NCBI RefSeq assembly: GCF_042242105.1
Contig: NC_092035.1
Coordinates: 9,194,477 to 9,258,476, forward strand
DNA: 64,000 nt
Direction of reading: 5' to 3'
Origin: Pempheris klunzingeri
Taxonomy: Eukaryota > Chordata > Actinopteri > Acropomatiformes > Pempheridae
The position numbers and the translations under genes are program-made. Positions 45,171-60,446 of this stretch are shown one piece after another. The first letter of the stretch is position 1. Each line of letters opens with the position of its first letter. A model generated the notes under the pieces. That model was not told where the DNA came from and ran no database searches. It was given only the letters and a program-made list of their open reading frames with translations.

Positions 45171-48100
45171 CTGAGGGATACACACAAACAAGCAACAGAA
45201 TCTAAAGAGGTTGTTGAATACCAAAGCATTTAAAACACTCAAGTGCAGTCTTAATGTGGATGTGTTGGCCTTTTTTATCACTTCACTGCCTTGCCAACTG
45301 ACTTAAACTGCACAGGTCACAACTTCTAATCAGGGTGTTTGACTGAGGATTCAGGACAGGACATCCTCTAACAGGACTACTTGACATATAAAGGTGTTAC
45401 ATATGTCATTCAGTTAACAGCGAGGGAAGCTTTTTGTTCAAATTTCCACATCAGTAAGATGCCAGATAAATGGTTTGTTACCTGACAAACCTTTAAGTTT
45501 TCCTGCATTCCTTCCTGTGCTGAATACCCAACATAGTAAAAAAATCCCCAGATTTCCTTAAGATTCCCTACAATTCTCAATTTCTCAAAATGTTTGCGCA
45601 AACATCTTACATTTCTAAGTAATTCATACCAAAAGACATCCATCACAAATGGCTGAAACAGAGGGTCTCTGCTCTGCTTTGCTGTAGTCAATTTTGGAAC
45701 AAAAGAGCTTTGGACTGACATCAATTTTCAACAGAAAGCATAATGTAAACTGACAATATCAAAAGCAACTACATGCACATCTTTTTAGATGTTTAAGACA
45801 GAGCTTCCCACAGTCTGCTATATTTAGTGGAGCAGCCTAGGACACGTCTAGAAATCCTATTTGGAAAGGATGTAAAGTTTCTGCTCTGCGTCTGTACAGC
45901 CAACATATACCAGCTTGGATAATATGAAGTGCATTATTCACACTAGTTGACTTTGTCTTATAACCTCACAATTTACAGATTGGCAGAAATACAAACAATG
46001 TATATTTTTCTATTTGGTTTAGATAGGTTACACAGGTCTTTGTGCATCTGGGTAATCAAACACAAGCTAACATCCAAGTTGCCTGATATGAGCAGCAATA
46101 ACTACGACTGAGGGGACAAAAGCGATCAGCAAGATGTCGTTCTGACATCTTGTTTCTAATAACATTAATCATGACTTAACTAGGATGACTTTCAATAACC
46201 TATGAAAAAGGTGAATGTTATCAGCAGGCTTAGCAGGCTTTTAAGTCCCATGAGGCTGGACAGCAGGCCAAATCAGTACTCTTAGCTGTGGACTCTCCCA
46301 ACGTGACACTCTACTTCTTAATCCCTCCTCAGCCCCGTCTCTCTTAACAACTTTACACCTGAAATATCACCCCATCCATTTTACCGGCAGCTAATCGATG
46401 GTTTCAGTGGTGACACAGCACAAACAAATAGTCCCAGAATCTCTTCTGACTAGCTTTGAAACTCATGGAGATGATCCATCTCTCCAATAAAACATCTGTA
46501 GTGGGTGTTGGAGGAGCTGGTTAAAGAGGACAGATGAAGCTATTTATTTTCAAACCTTAACAAAAGACTAACAAAACAGTGCTGAAAGAGTTTGAAAGAG
46601 CAGCACAGATTAAGAGCTCGTCTTTGAGTTATTTGAGGCCAGAAAACATACATGCATTTCATTGCTTTTCAACCAAGTACATTTATCCTGCTCACAGTTC
46701 TTAAGGTTTATGTGGACAAAACACCACTGATAGCACATTGAAAACTACAAGACTAGACATTATATCATTAGACACACGCACTAGGCTTTTAACAGCCACT
46801 ACGACTTCAATAAGGGAACTTTTTCAGATTAAAACATTAAAAAATAATGAATTGGACATAACAATAGTATGACTTATACCACTTTAGTACATTTAAACAC
46901 CATAGATTATTTTAACACTAAGCCATTGTCACTATATGTATATATACCTGTAATGCCAACTTTTACCATTATTCACCAATTTGAATCCTAAGAACTTAAG
47001 AGCAATTTGTGCCACAATTCATATGCAATTCAGTTATTTTTACAAGTTTGTACACTATTACTATACCAGTTTCACTACTCACATATTCAGGAAACATGGT
47101 CCAAAAAGGTGTGAAAAAGCTGGACGTGAATCTGTTTCTGTCTGGCCCGGCTGAGTCAGACCAGGAGTTAGCGCTGTGTGTCTGAATGTGTGTGTGTGTG
47201 TGTGTGTGTGTGAGATGGCTGTCTCTGCAGCTTGAGTCAAACACTAAGATGTACAGCAGAGCCCCTGGCTCCACGGCTCTCGAGGTAAAATGGCAGTCGG
47301 TAATCAGGCACATGGAGGAGGGAGGGGCCGGACGGAGAGAGGAGAAATGAAGAGAGGGGAAAAGACAGGAGGAGGGGGAGGGCTAAGGATAGAACGAAAA
47401 GCCTGCTTAAGAACCTGTGTGTGCGGGAGAGGGAGGGGTGTTGCTATGGTGAGACAAGTGATGTTCTTATGCATGTCGCACCTGACCTGGAGAAGAGGCA
47501 TATGCTAATTTACAATTCTTTTATTATAATTTCTCACCGGGGGGATGGAGGAGTTGTCATAGACAAATCTATGGAAGACAATTTGGTAGACTTGCTTCTA
47601 TCTGAAATGTTCCTACAGCTTAAATTATGTTAGTGATGGTAAAGTGGAAAGTTGCATTTTGATCAGATATTGCTCCCTCTTTCTTTATCTTCTTCTGTCT
47701 CTCTTTCTATGTCTCTCTCTCTCTCTCTCACTCACACACACACACACACACACAGCTAGTCAGAGAGGATTGCAATTACAGACAATCTGTCTGACAGCAG
47801 GGTACCTCCTACTAAGAAATCACTGAAAACACCAACTGCTGTTATTGAACTGCGTCACGGCAAACACGTGATTATCATTGATGATGAGCAAAACATGGTT
47901 GGTCGGGTATCACAAGCAGGCAAACACCATTATATTTTACATTTTCACTTCATACTTTCATGTTTTTGTCTTGTCCCTATTTTGTTCACCTCTTTTATCA
48001 AGTAACATACTTTATACGGTGAAAAGCCACGTTTGGGTTTAAAGTTGGAATTGTAGATGTACAGATGCTGCGTAATGGTGAAGGTGTACATTTGTCCTGC

Positions 48101-51100
48101 CTTGACAGGAGAGAGCGGGAGATGTTAATCACTCAGAGTCCTGAGAGGAGCTGCAGGAAGTGAAAACACCTGTGTGAGTGGACCAAGACTGTGAGGGGCC
48201 TTTAAATAAACGAAGTGGAGTAGAAGTGTAAGGTGAGATGGGACAATACTCGTTGCAGTGGCTTGTTTATAGCAGACACAAAGCAACCGTGGCATTCATT
48301 TGAAGTCAGACTTCATGATACCTGGTGAAGTCCAATATTGACTCTCATTTTAGCTCTGTTTTGGTCTCAGCTCATGAGGGAAATGACTCTGTAGTGGCCT
48401 TGTCAGGAGTGATGCTTCCTATAGAGTGCTGCTCTTTAAGGGGTTGGGAAGTTAACCACACATGCTGTTGATAAACCAACCACTAAAAACAATGAGGAGG
48501 AGAAGATGCAAACACTCAGAAACTTGGTTGAACTCACTTATTTACTCTGGTTAACTTCCCCTTTGCCACACGTTATGTGGAGTTACAATCAGTATTGATA
48601 GTAGATTTGATTAATTGAAGAAAGATATACCTCCATGTGTGCTGTATTGACAGAGAAAGAGTTCTCCTGCTACAAGATGTGTTGTACTTCCACCAACGCT
48701 GTCATTTGAGCCATTGGTCACAGGCGCTGTTAGAATGGCTAATCGGCCTGATGTGCTGCAAAGATTTCAGTGTAGGCAGTTTTTGTCGACACACTAAAGC
48801 CAAGGTCCAAAGAGAGCAGAGCAGAGAGGATTTGGGGGTTGGCAGTCAGATACTTGCACTGACTGGGCCACTCATTAGCCACTAAATGCTAAAACTCTCT
48901 GGGAGGAAAACTGCAGATTTGGGTGATAATCAGTACAAGTGACCCCCTAAAACTACTAACTAATAAATAGAGTTAATATATATAAGATTTGTCACAGCAG
49001 CTTTAAGTGCAGTACTTGAACTCTGCAATAATGAACACACTTTCATTATTTGATATGGAAAAGTAAAAATAAACAAGTTGAATTGATCTAAAATGAGCAC
49101 ATAGTTCATATGTTGAAAGGTGGGCTATGAAAGAACGTCACGAGAAAAACATTTTGCTGTCAGTTTGGTCAAAATTCTCCAAAACTTAACTCTTGCACAG
49201 TTTTGTCTCTGTGAAATAAATCTCTAAGAATAAAACCCAGGTTGGAAAAAAGCAACAAATTCAAAAGACTATGTTAGAAAGTTATTATTGTGAAAGTCCT
49301 TCAGACTTTTTAAAGAAATCAGAGCATTATCTCCTTCAGCAACAAAACTCAAGAACACTCAGAGAAATTCTTTCCCAGCTTACAATACACTCTTTGTGCT
49401 TTTGAGAGCACCAAGGACAGTTTATGTAACACTGAATTATTTCCATTTCGAGAATCATCCTTGAAATTTAGAGCCCCTTAATTCATCAATCTGTACCTGC
49501 TTCATGGCTTTAATGAGAGACGGGTAAAGAGTAGGTGGGCCCCAGAGTATTCTGGGTAGACAGGAAGTCAGGGAAGAGTAGCTCCTGTGCATCAGACAGC
49601 TGGTCTCTGGAAAACTACTGGTGCTGATGGGTATTCCTTGTGGGTAACTCACAGACATCATCACCTCTGCATTGTATCTGCTGATATTACACAACAGCAT
49701 TGTTGCAGAGACACTTCATCCTGCGGTAAATTAAAGAACCAGCACTCTTATGGCTCCTTTCATCGATGTCGCAGAGATGCTGAATGACTTTTCTTCTCCT
49801 TAAAACGGAAACAAAACTAATTGCAGTCCTGTCAGTGCTGAGGATAACAGTCAGCAGAGAGAAAGAAGTAAGCAATGGAGAGATTATACAGTGTGATGTG
49901 TGGCCTACTTCTGGAGGTCCACTCACTCTTTGTATCTGCTCAATCCCTCCTGCTCTGCCTCTCATCCCATTAACAGGTGTGTGTGTGTGTGACTCACCTC
50001 ATCCTCACAACTGGATCCCACACAAACAGAAACGCACTTTATGAATATGTTAATTAAATAGAAATCAAATAGAATAGTTCTAAATTAACACCACACTCAT
50101 AAAAAACACTGAGGCACACTGCAGATATAATAGGGCAGATGTTTCTGTGTTGTTTGTAAAGCGACGGGAGTTTGAGGGACAGAAAGAGGTGGGTCTTACC
50201 TTTCTGGGCGCATATCGATGATGGAAGATCAATGGCCGATTATAGATCCACAATAAATGAAACTAGTTTGGAAGGTAGGGTGTCAAAAGAAGTGAGCATG
50301 GACCGACGTGTGGTGCACCGCTCCGTCACACACATCAGATTGTAGATATGAGCCGCATGATCAGACGTGCGTGAAGTCAGTTTAGACACCGGAAGTACAC
50401 TGACGTAGACTTTCAAAATAAAGCAGCTCAGTTTGTAATAAATACAGTAGCCTAATATTAACATCCTGCCAGAAAGATTTAGACAATTGCCACCATCATA
50501 GTCATATGGAGCAGCTCTCATTCAAACTGATTATAAACAATTGTAATAATCTTAATTGTTAGACATTTTGGGGTTCATAATTGGACTTCATCAATATTTT
50601 AGGATAAGATTAATGATAAAGTGTGGAAAAGTGCACAGTGTCAAAAAACTCTAAGGTTTCTGTTTCAAAGGGAGCAAAAGAGTGCTGTTCATACTGAAAT
50701 CTGAAACTATTTTGCAACAAAACCCTGAACTCAGAGAAACAAGTCTGCAGTTTTATCTCCAAATATCTCCAGTGTTTTTATGCAGCATGTCCACACTGTT
50801 GATCTAAGTTCAAGTGATCAGCACTAAGTGTAAAGGAGGGAAGGGGAAAGCTCCACAGACCTTATTATAATCATTGTTTATATCTGAATAAGAATTCCAA
50901 AATTCGCACTGGACCTGTTTTGATAGGAAAATTACCTGAAATTTAGCAGTGAATTTAAGAAAATGTATTTTACATGGGAGTTTTTTTTAAGTATACAAGA
51001 TATTTAATATTAATTAAATGTACATACATCTATTTAATGTTATTAACACTATATAAAAAAGCACTTTATTCGACTAATAAAACTTTTATTTTTAAGTGCA

Positions 51101-51600
51101 CAACCGGAAATGAAGTATTTTTATGGCGAAATTGACGTAATCCCAGTCTGTTACCTTTACATTTGTAAATCCTCTGGTTTGATTCTTGAAGAACTATAGG
51201 AGGAAGAGGAGAGAGGCAGAGGAGGGGGAGGAGGAGATAGAAGGAGGAGGAGGAGGAGGAGTGGGTAGACGAAGAGGAGGAGTGGGATTCATGTTAAAGA
51301 GGATTAGACCTGCCTGAGCCATCTGTGGCCCTGGACTGATAAGCCGAGTTACAGGACAGATCACTCTCCAGCTCAGGTGACAACCTGACTGAAACAATGT
51401 TCAGTATTCTAATAAGTATAATCAAACTGTCGGCAACAGAGCCGCCATGAAACGTTTAAAACAACAGGTGTCATCTGAAATTAGTCAACTAATACATTGT
51501 TTCAGCATATTTATGGATAGTTAATTAATCAAATTCATTATTTTTCCTCTTTATTTAAATCATGACAGAAACCTTTAGAAGAAGCCTCGTGCTGCCATCC
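45171..51600. other. Head-to-head intergenic region between rp1l1 and c8orf74
   Basis: No gene supported. The non-coding first exon(s) and promoter of rp1l1 should lie here. A GC-richer patch at 47280-47460, next to a (GT)n run (47187-47212), is one candidate. A (CT)n(CA)n run lies at 47716-47754, and a purine-rich GGA run at 51197-51300. The rest is AT-rich without recognisable features. Confidence 0.45.
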
Positions 51601-51644
51601 AATATCCGAACATTCCATCGGTTGCCGTACGTCGTACGTGACTG

Positions 51645-51652
51645 TGACGTCA
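51645..51652. promoter_or_regulatory. c8orf74: Full CRE palindrome upstream of c8orf74
   Basis: TGACGTCA, the full cAMP-response element bound by CREB/CREM/ATF factors, 85 bases before the start codon, in a short CpG-rich patch (51620-51720). CREM-driven CRE promoters are typical of testis-expressed genes. Motif match only. Confidence 0.55.
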
Positions 51653-51694
51653 CGCGTCAACAGCGCCGCAAGCCCCGCCTACGTGCCCGCGTCC

Positions 51695-51709
51695 GTCTCC
51701 CATAGCAAC
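51695..51709 (+). promoter_or_regulatory. c8orf74: RFX X-box upstream of c8orf74
   Basis: GTCTCCCATAGCAAC fits RYYNYY-N3-RRNRAC exactly, 28 bases before the start codon. RFX2/RFX3 X-boxes close to the start site mark many ciliary genes. Position and fit make this the most convincing regulatory site in the window. Confidence 0.6.
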
Positions 51710-51736
51710 CAGGCGGACTAGTGGTGTTTATCAAGG

Positions 51737-53908
51737 ATGGATTCCCTGACAGAGAGTGAAATGGCACAGATAGCTACTCAGCAGGTGGGCACGAATTCAG
51801 TTTACACCCGGAAGCTTTAAATTCAGCTATAAAGGAGAAAAGTCGTATTATTATGGGGCCTTCAAATGCTACCAGGAATTTTACAGTAACTCGCTTTCTG
51901 CAGCCAGAAATACTCTGTTTATCTCTACAAACTATCAGCTCTGAGAGCACATTGTCTACATAATGGCTTTCAGGTACATAATACTATAAGTTTGTAATTA
52001 TGAGTCCTTAAAATTAAATGATTACAGCATCAGTGAGACCCAGGATGTACATTTACACAAATATTCTACTTGAGTGTTTACATCTAATGCTACTTTATGC
52101 AACACATCCGAATTAATATACAAAACAATATAATAGCCTCATGTATGTTATAAACTACACACCTTTATAAGGAAGGAAACTGTACCGATCCCATAATACT
52201 TCTATACTTAAGTTAACTTTTGAATGCAGGACTTTTACTTGCAATTGAGTGTTTAATTGTATTCTCATATCTAATTCTGTGTGTTTGTGTATAATAGAGA
52301 GAGGCTGGTGTGCAGAGGCTCAGCTGTCACTTCTCCTGGCCTGACTTCTGTGATGAGCGGCGCTGCTTCCATCAGGACTTTGTGTATGATGTCGCCATGT
52401 TCGCCGCGGCCCGTGGCTTCCCCTGGCCTGACGTGATCCGGGCAGCTGCGGTCGCCAAGGGCATCTTCCCACAGCTGGACGGTCAGAGCAAACAGCAGTG
52501 TAGTGAGCAGGTGACGCAGTGCTTCGCCTGCAGGTCACAATCAAGGACCTCTAACGAGGCCATCAGAGAGAGCGCTGTGTTTCATCTGCCAGTGATGTTA
52601 AAAGGTCACATTCAACTCAGTCTGTCAAATATAGGAATATCTATCCTCAACTGTCAGACAACTGCACGGCAGCACAACTGCAGTGAGGTTTAGATTCACT
52701 ATGACATTGGTAAAGTTGAAATTTGCCTGTGTTTTTAAAAAGCTTGTATTGCACTATATTTTTCTGCTCTAGAAATACACCAAACTTATATGAATGAATG
52801 AATGAATGAATGAATGAATGACTACAAATCTGAGTGAATCATTCCCAGCGATTCATTCCTGGCCTGTCTTATTAAAAGATTCTTCATGCAGTATTATTAA
52901 TGGAGGGCCTCTGCACTTACGGCTGGAGGCTATTTTACTATTGGAGCTGAGTTTCTTTTCAAAGCCACAGAGCGCAAATTTGATCTTATTCTGCTGGGGT
53001 TTGGTTTAATAAAGCTCCTCTCAGGCCTCTGGATTTTATTGTCCTCTATCCATCAGGTCTGGATTTACCCAAACTACTGTCCTTACTGAGGGACATGCTG
53101 GCTGAGGGTTTGCCAAACCTTACCCCTGTCCACCGACACATGCTCACCCAGTTCCTATTGTGCACATGCATCACCCGGAGGAGGCTTCTCCAGGCGGTGG
53201 TGGGTGGGGCTGCTAACATGTCCATTGTTCAGCTACACTTGGAGGTACTGCTGCCACCCACACCCTGTCCTCTATCACAGGTAATGAACAGAACAGAACA
53301 CAGAAGAGAAAGTTAATATATATTGATTAATCAGTCAGACTTAATGTCAGGCCTTTTGGAAATGATTTGTCTCAGCTGATCAGAGCGCTGTGCTTGTGCT
53401 GCAGGGCACAGATAAACATGAATGGGAGCGTCAGCGTCACCAAGACGAGATCATCTCAGTGTTGCGGCAGAAGGAGGAGGAGCTGAAGATGCTCCGAGAC
53501 GGGTCAAGGGTCACAGTGGGCGAGATCAATGTCCCTGATGATGAGCACCTGGACAAAGAGGTAAGCCGCACAAAGGGATTAAAACTGAAAACCAGTGAAA
53601 GCAGTTGGGAATATCTTTCATGTGCTGACAAGCATTCTGTCTGACTTCCTCTGCAGGGGGTTTTGTCGTTGGTTCGTGCAGCAGTGAGGGCCGCTGAAGG
53701 CCAGATGGTGGCCAGTCTGAACCAAGAGGCCTCCCTGCTCGGTGACATCCTGCAGCTCAGACTGCAGCAAGCAGCGTTGGCCACCGGGAGGCTCCACAAT
53801 CTTTCCAGTGCAGGTCACAATGGTTCATATCAAGACGCAACAGCAAAGGCAAAGCTGCACGCAGCAAAAACAAAACCAGGACTGAGGCAGTCTGGAAATG
53901 CAGTGTGA
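51737..53908 (+). CDS. c8orf74: C8orf74 homologue, complete, five exons
   Basis: Exons: 51737-51784, 52298-52481, 53057-53280, 53405-53560, 53657-53908; phases close at 287 residues (human about 294). Function is not known to me. The family link comes from remembered human sequence: exon 2 has FVYDVAMFAAARGFPWPDV against a human stretch ending GKGFPWVEV, and exon 3 ends MSIVQLHLEVLLPPTPCPL against human LTVAHLEVCMPPHPLPL. Exon 4 is charged and predicted coiled coil (KHEWERQRHQDEIISVLRQK). Exon 5 has a helical stretch (SLNQEASLLGDILQLRLQQ) and a basic tail. The exon 2 end at 52481 (donor gtcaga) is chosen because only phase 1 joins exon 3; reading on to gagcag before gtgacg at 52511 breaks the frame. 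Neighbours rp1l1 and tdh match the human 8p23.1 order. X-box and CRE in front suggest ciliary or testis expression. Confidence 0.85.
52795..52819. repeat. (GAAT)n microsatellite in c8orf74 intron 2
   Basis: About six GAAT units, about 240 bases before exon 3. Confidence 0.85.
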
Positions 53909-55666
53909 GGACGGGATCTTAGCGAGTAAAGCTATAAATCTATAGCTATAAATCTTATTCAATCTAACAATTTCCAACTATTTGCTTCCATTTGTGTTGT
54001 GTTTCTTGCCACTTCATCGTCCATTTTGGGCGACTGAAATAGAAATTTAAAAGCATTACTTAACACCATGTTTGTGAGAGGTTACAAAGGAAGAGACATA
54101 AGAACTGGTTTCATACAGCATTTATTTAAAAAAAAAAAAAAAAGTTTTTTTTCCCTTTTAATTGACAGAAAAAGCTGCAAAGAATATAAATAACATCATC
54201 ATAAAAGAAAAAACAATTTGAGCCCTATCGCCCACCTCAAAGATAACTGGGATTTTTTAAACACAGACCCTATTTTTACATGTTTTGGGTTTGAAATGAC
54301 TGGTAGGTACAAAAGTTTTGGAATTGGTCCTGTAGATCACTAAGAATGAGCAGTAAATGAACTACAGTGGCTGTAATGTAATTATACTTGTTCTTGCCAC
54401 CGACAAGAACAAGTATATATTAGTATTTAAAGTGTGTGACAACTTTACAGAAAGAAAGAAACATTACATTACAGATATATTGGTCAGTTCAAAACTACCA
54501 GACAAAAACAGTAATTTTACACAGGAGTTGCTCGTCTACCACTATCTCCATCAGTTAGTTTATTTTGTCTTACCGTGTTTTATGTTGCATTTACTGCCTG
54601 TTCTCGGCTGCTGCTGGAGACGATCTACTGGACAAATTCCAAACGTTTTTGTACCTACCAGTCATTTTGAACCCAAAAACATAGATGTAAAAAAAGGTCT
54701 CAGGTTGAAAAATACTGCATTTATCCTTTAAAGCTTTACAGCTCCAAAACTGAAGAGCCGCATTATTCCTCTATAAATATAAAGAACTGCTAATGCATTC
54801 TTCAATTCAACATTCATAAAGACTGCAGTTTCTAAACAGACAGCAACAAGACAAAATAATTTAAATAGAAATTAAATATCAAAAATATTAAAAAGCACCT
54901 AGTGCAAAGGTCAAGTAGCTTTAGAAGCTCGTTCTTTGACTCAAACTCTTATTTTAAGGCCTACAGCCTTGCTAGGCAACTACGGTTAAAGCACCTGTAA
55001 ACTACCCCTACAGAACCACACGCTAGGGTTACCAGTTTCTATAGTAACAGTACCCGAGGAAAAGCCTTTCAGTGTTCATGGTTACAGTACATAGTAGTGA
55101 CCAGTTGAAGTGCAGCTCTTCACAAAAGCCAACTGGTTTTCAGGATGGCACAAGTGCCCCCTAAGGCGAGCATTTAGCTGCTACAGATGACAGATGCATA
55201 TATATATAGTAGGCTGGCAAAGTCATCTGCATACTTACACATACAACATGACACACAACATACATACATTCAGAGAGAGAAACCGACTCTCTTAAGAGTT
55301 CAGTAACTTAGTGATAGTGTCCAGCATGCTCTAGCAGCACATTCAACATGACATTGGTTTAGCACATGAGCCGGATTGACGGATAAGAGCAGAGAGAGAA
55401 ACTGAGAGATGTGATGGACGGATGAGGAGGGAGAGGTGGTGATGAGAAAATCATAAATCTAACCATAAATATTACACTAAGTGATCTGGAATGTTTTTCT
55501 GCCTCTGATATTGAGGTTTATACTTTAGTTCTATGGTGAAGATGGTAGTAATTATTTGAATGATCTCAAACCTACTGTTATAGTGAACGCTATAAAATGC
55601 TCTTAATTTCCCAATGTCACTTTCTTTCAAATAAAGCTATGTGGCTGCAAAAATGCTACATAAGGC
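53909..55666. other. Tail-to-tail 3' UTR region of c8orf74 and tdh
   Basis: AT-rich, no gene. It holds an A-run at 54127-54142. A minus-strand AATAAA at 54559-54564 could serve tdh and would give a 1.1 kb 3' UTR. No obvious AATAAA for c8orf74 near its stop; the plus-strand one at about 55630 is far away. The two UTRs may overlap. Confidence 0.4.
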
Positions 55667-58312
<2,646 letters not shown>

Positions 58313-60380
58313 ACACCTCCTATAAAGAAAAGCATGCAGTGACAGCAGCAATGACAGGTGTGCTTATCTGAGGCACTTTAAACTACTGTGAGTGCATCTG
58401 GTCCCATGCTGCACTACATTTTAATTACTATTGCAATGCACACGTATGTGTCAAGGGCAACCTGAGCTTAAGGCACGAGGGTGTCATTCCCTGATGTAGA
58501 GAACAGCGTGTACTTTTCTAATTTGTGTTAATACATGTTTACATGTTGCCTCGTCTTTGGTTTTAATAAGCCTTACCAAGCTGTCTAGAGGCAAAAGCCA
58601 CATATTGCATATTTCATAAATCGGAGCAATAGAAAAAAAACCCCACATGAATTAAGTGTTGCCTAACCCCGACACCCATCTCAGATTAGCTTCTTACAGC
58701 CTGCTGCTGACTGGGTCTAAATATAGACTACTTTATCTGTATCCCAGACCACTCTTAAGCTTATGGGGGCAATAAGTTCAATGTGTGCAAATCCGAAACG
58801 CCAACCTTGACCTGTCCAGCAAAACAAAATAATGCAACCTAGCAGCCCTGCAAAAGATTTGCATACAGTGTAGACGCCGAACTGAAAACAGTGTAGAAAC
58901 GAGTATTTAAAATGTGTTATGTCCTGGTTTATTTGTTATAATTGCCTGAAAACTATAACCATCTGAAGTGAGTGTTTTTTTTACTTTAAGTTCGGCATGA
59001 CCTTCTCACCCCTAATAAGCACCAGTGTACAAACAAGACTAACTAGCCCATCGTTATCAGGGTGCTAAGCTGTGGTAACCTGCTGTAGTTAATTGATAAG
59101 GTGGCTATCAGTGAGACCAGACCGACCTTACATCTTCATCTCTCCTCCTCCTCCTCCCTCTGCTGCTAAACGTTAGCTTAACGGTAACGTTAGCCTAGCT
59201 ATCATTTAACCGTCTGACAGTACGTTTAGCTAGCTGAGGCTTCTGTGCGCTAGCTAAACCTTAGCCTAGCAGGCTGTAGACAGCTGTACAACTGGCTATA
59301 TAACACGTACAATAAAATGACATGTATTTCTTACTTTAATGTGACCCGGGACAATGAAAAGAAGAGCTGACACTCCTTCTCCCAGCCAATGTTTGTGATG
59401 AAACATGAAAGTAGTCGCGTGGCTATGGAGGAGGTTTCCTGCACTGTGATTGGCTCACAGCACGAGAGGCTCGGCACTGGAGCCTGCCAAAATAAAGCAC
59501 AGGCTTCCGGGTGTACCCTTCAAAATAAAATCCGTGTTTACAAATGTGGAGACCAGTTGCACAGGAGGTTCTTCCTTTACCCTTTAATTGGAAGAAATTA
59601 TGTTCAAACTAACTTCCTGTGCTGCGGTTGCTAGTGCCACTGCCTTTAATGCTCAAAACAGATGATGCACACTAAATTGAATAATTCAATGCACTGCAAC
59701 AGATACTACCTACTTTACTTAGTGATGTTACTAAATTACATTGAAAGATATTCTAAATATTTTGCTCAGCAAAAACACCTGAAAGTAATGCAATCCTCTA
59801 GCACGAGCTGCAGTCTAAAAATACCATACAGTTGAATCTATGCCTCTTAGATATGAAAAAAAAAGGTTCACATATGTGGGTAGAATGTACTGAATTACTA
59901 TCCAAAATACCGTTTACTGTGACATTAGTGCAAAGATTTAATCATTTTTAAACCAAAAATGAGACCAAATTAAAGCATTAAAGCAAATGTTATTGTTTAT
60001 TTAAATTGGTAAAACAGCGCCCCCCGGCTGTAAGAGCTGCTAAATGTCACCCAGTGTGTGGTCAAAAGACGGTACTGCACCCTCAGTCTCCCTCAGGAAG
60101 GCCAGATGAGGCTAATGAAAGACATGAAACTATGTACAAAATAAACTGTATTAAACAAAACTGTCACACCGCTGTGGAACTATGAATGTACTCTCTGCAG
60201 AAACAAACTCTGAAGTGAATAGTTAAGGCAGCCGCACTCTGGCCTTTTTACAAACAATGGACATTTAGCAACATTTCTAGATGAAACAAACAGTTTAGCT
60301 TGTTTTAAATTGTAGCTAATGACACCACTTCTGTCAACAAACTAAGTGACCATCACAGCGACAAGTGCAGGGGACATAAC
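58313..60380. other. Head-to-head region: tdh promoter side and upstream of the 60381 gene
   Basis: It should contain the non-coding first exon and promoter of tdh, probably around 59120-59400, where a cct-rich tract and gttagc-rich sequence lie. An AT-rich stretch follows. 60008-60030 has a short C-run patch (gcgccccccggctg). No ORF with support. Confidence 0.4.
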
Positions 60381-60446
60381 ATGGCAAGGACACTGGAGGA
60401 GCTTCGTCTAAATGAAGGACAGAAGACTGAACTTGGACGTCAAACC
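60381..60446 (+). CDS. Probable first coding exon of an unrecognised gene (partial)
   Basis: An ATG at 60381 opens 22 codons (MARTLEELRLNEGQKTELGR, then Gln-Thr) that run into a strong donor, gtgagt, in phase 0 at 60447. The upstream sequence is gggacataac, with a purine at -3. The peptide is charged and helical. I do not recognise the protein and found no second exon in the remaining 3.5 kb, so either the first intron is long or the call is wrong. Orientation continues the alternating pattern and makes it head-to-head with tdh. What follows (60447-63040) shows no other gene. Confidence 0.4.

Noticed and set aside
46315-46323. CRX-like site (cttaatccc) upstream of rp1l1
   Set aside because: A short motif expected often by chance, and the rp1l1 start site is not located, so its position means little.
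52310-52693. 127-codon ORF at c8orf74
   Set aside because: It is exon 2 read through its donor into the intron; only 52298-52481 is kept because exon 3 needs a phase-1 partner.
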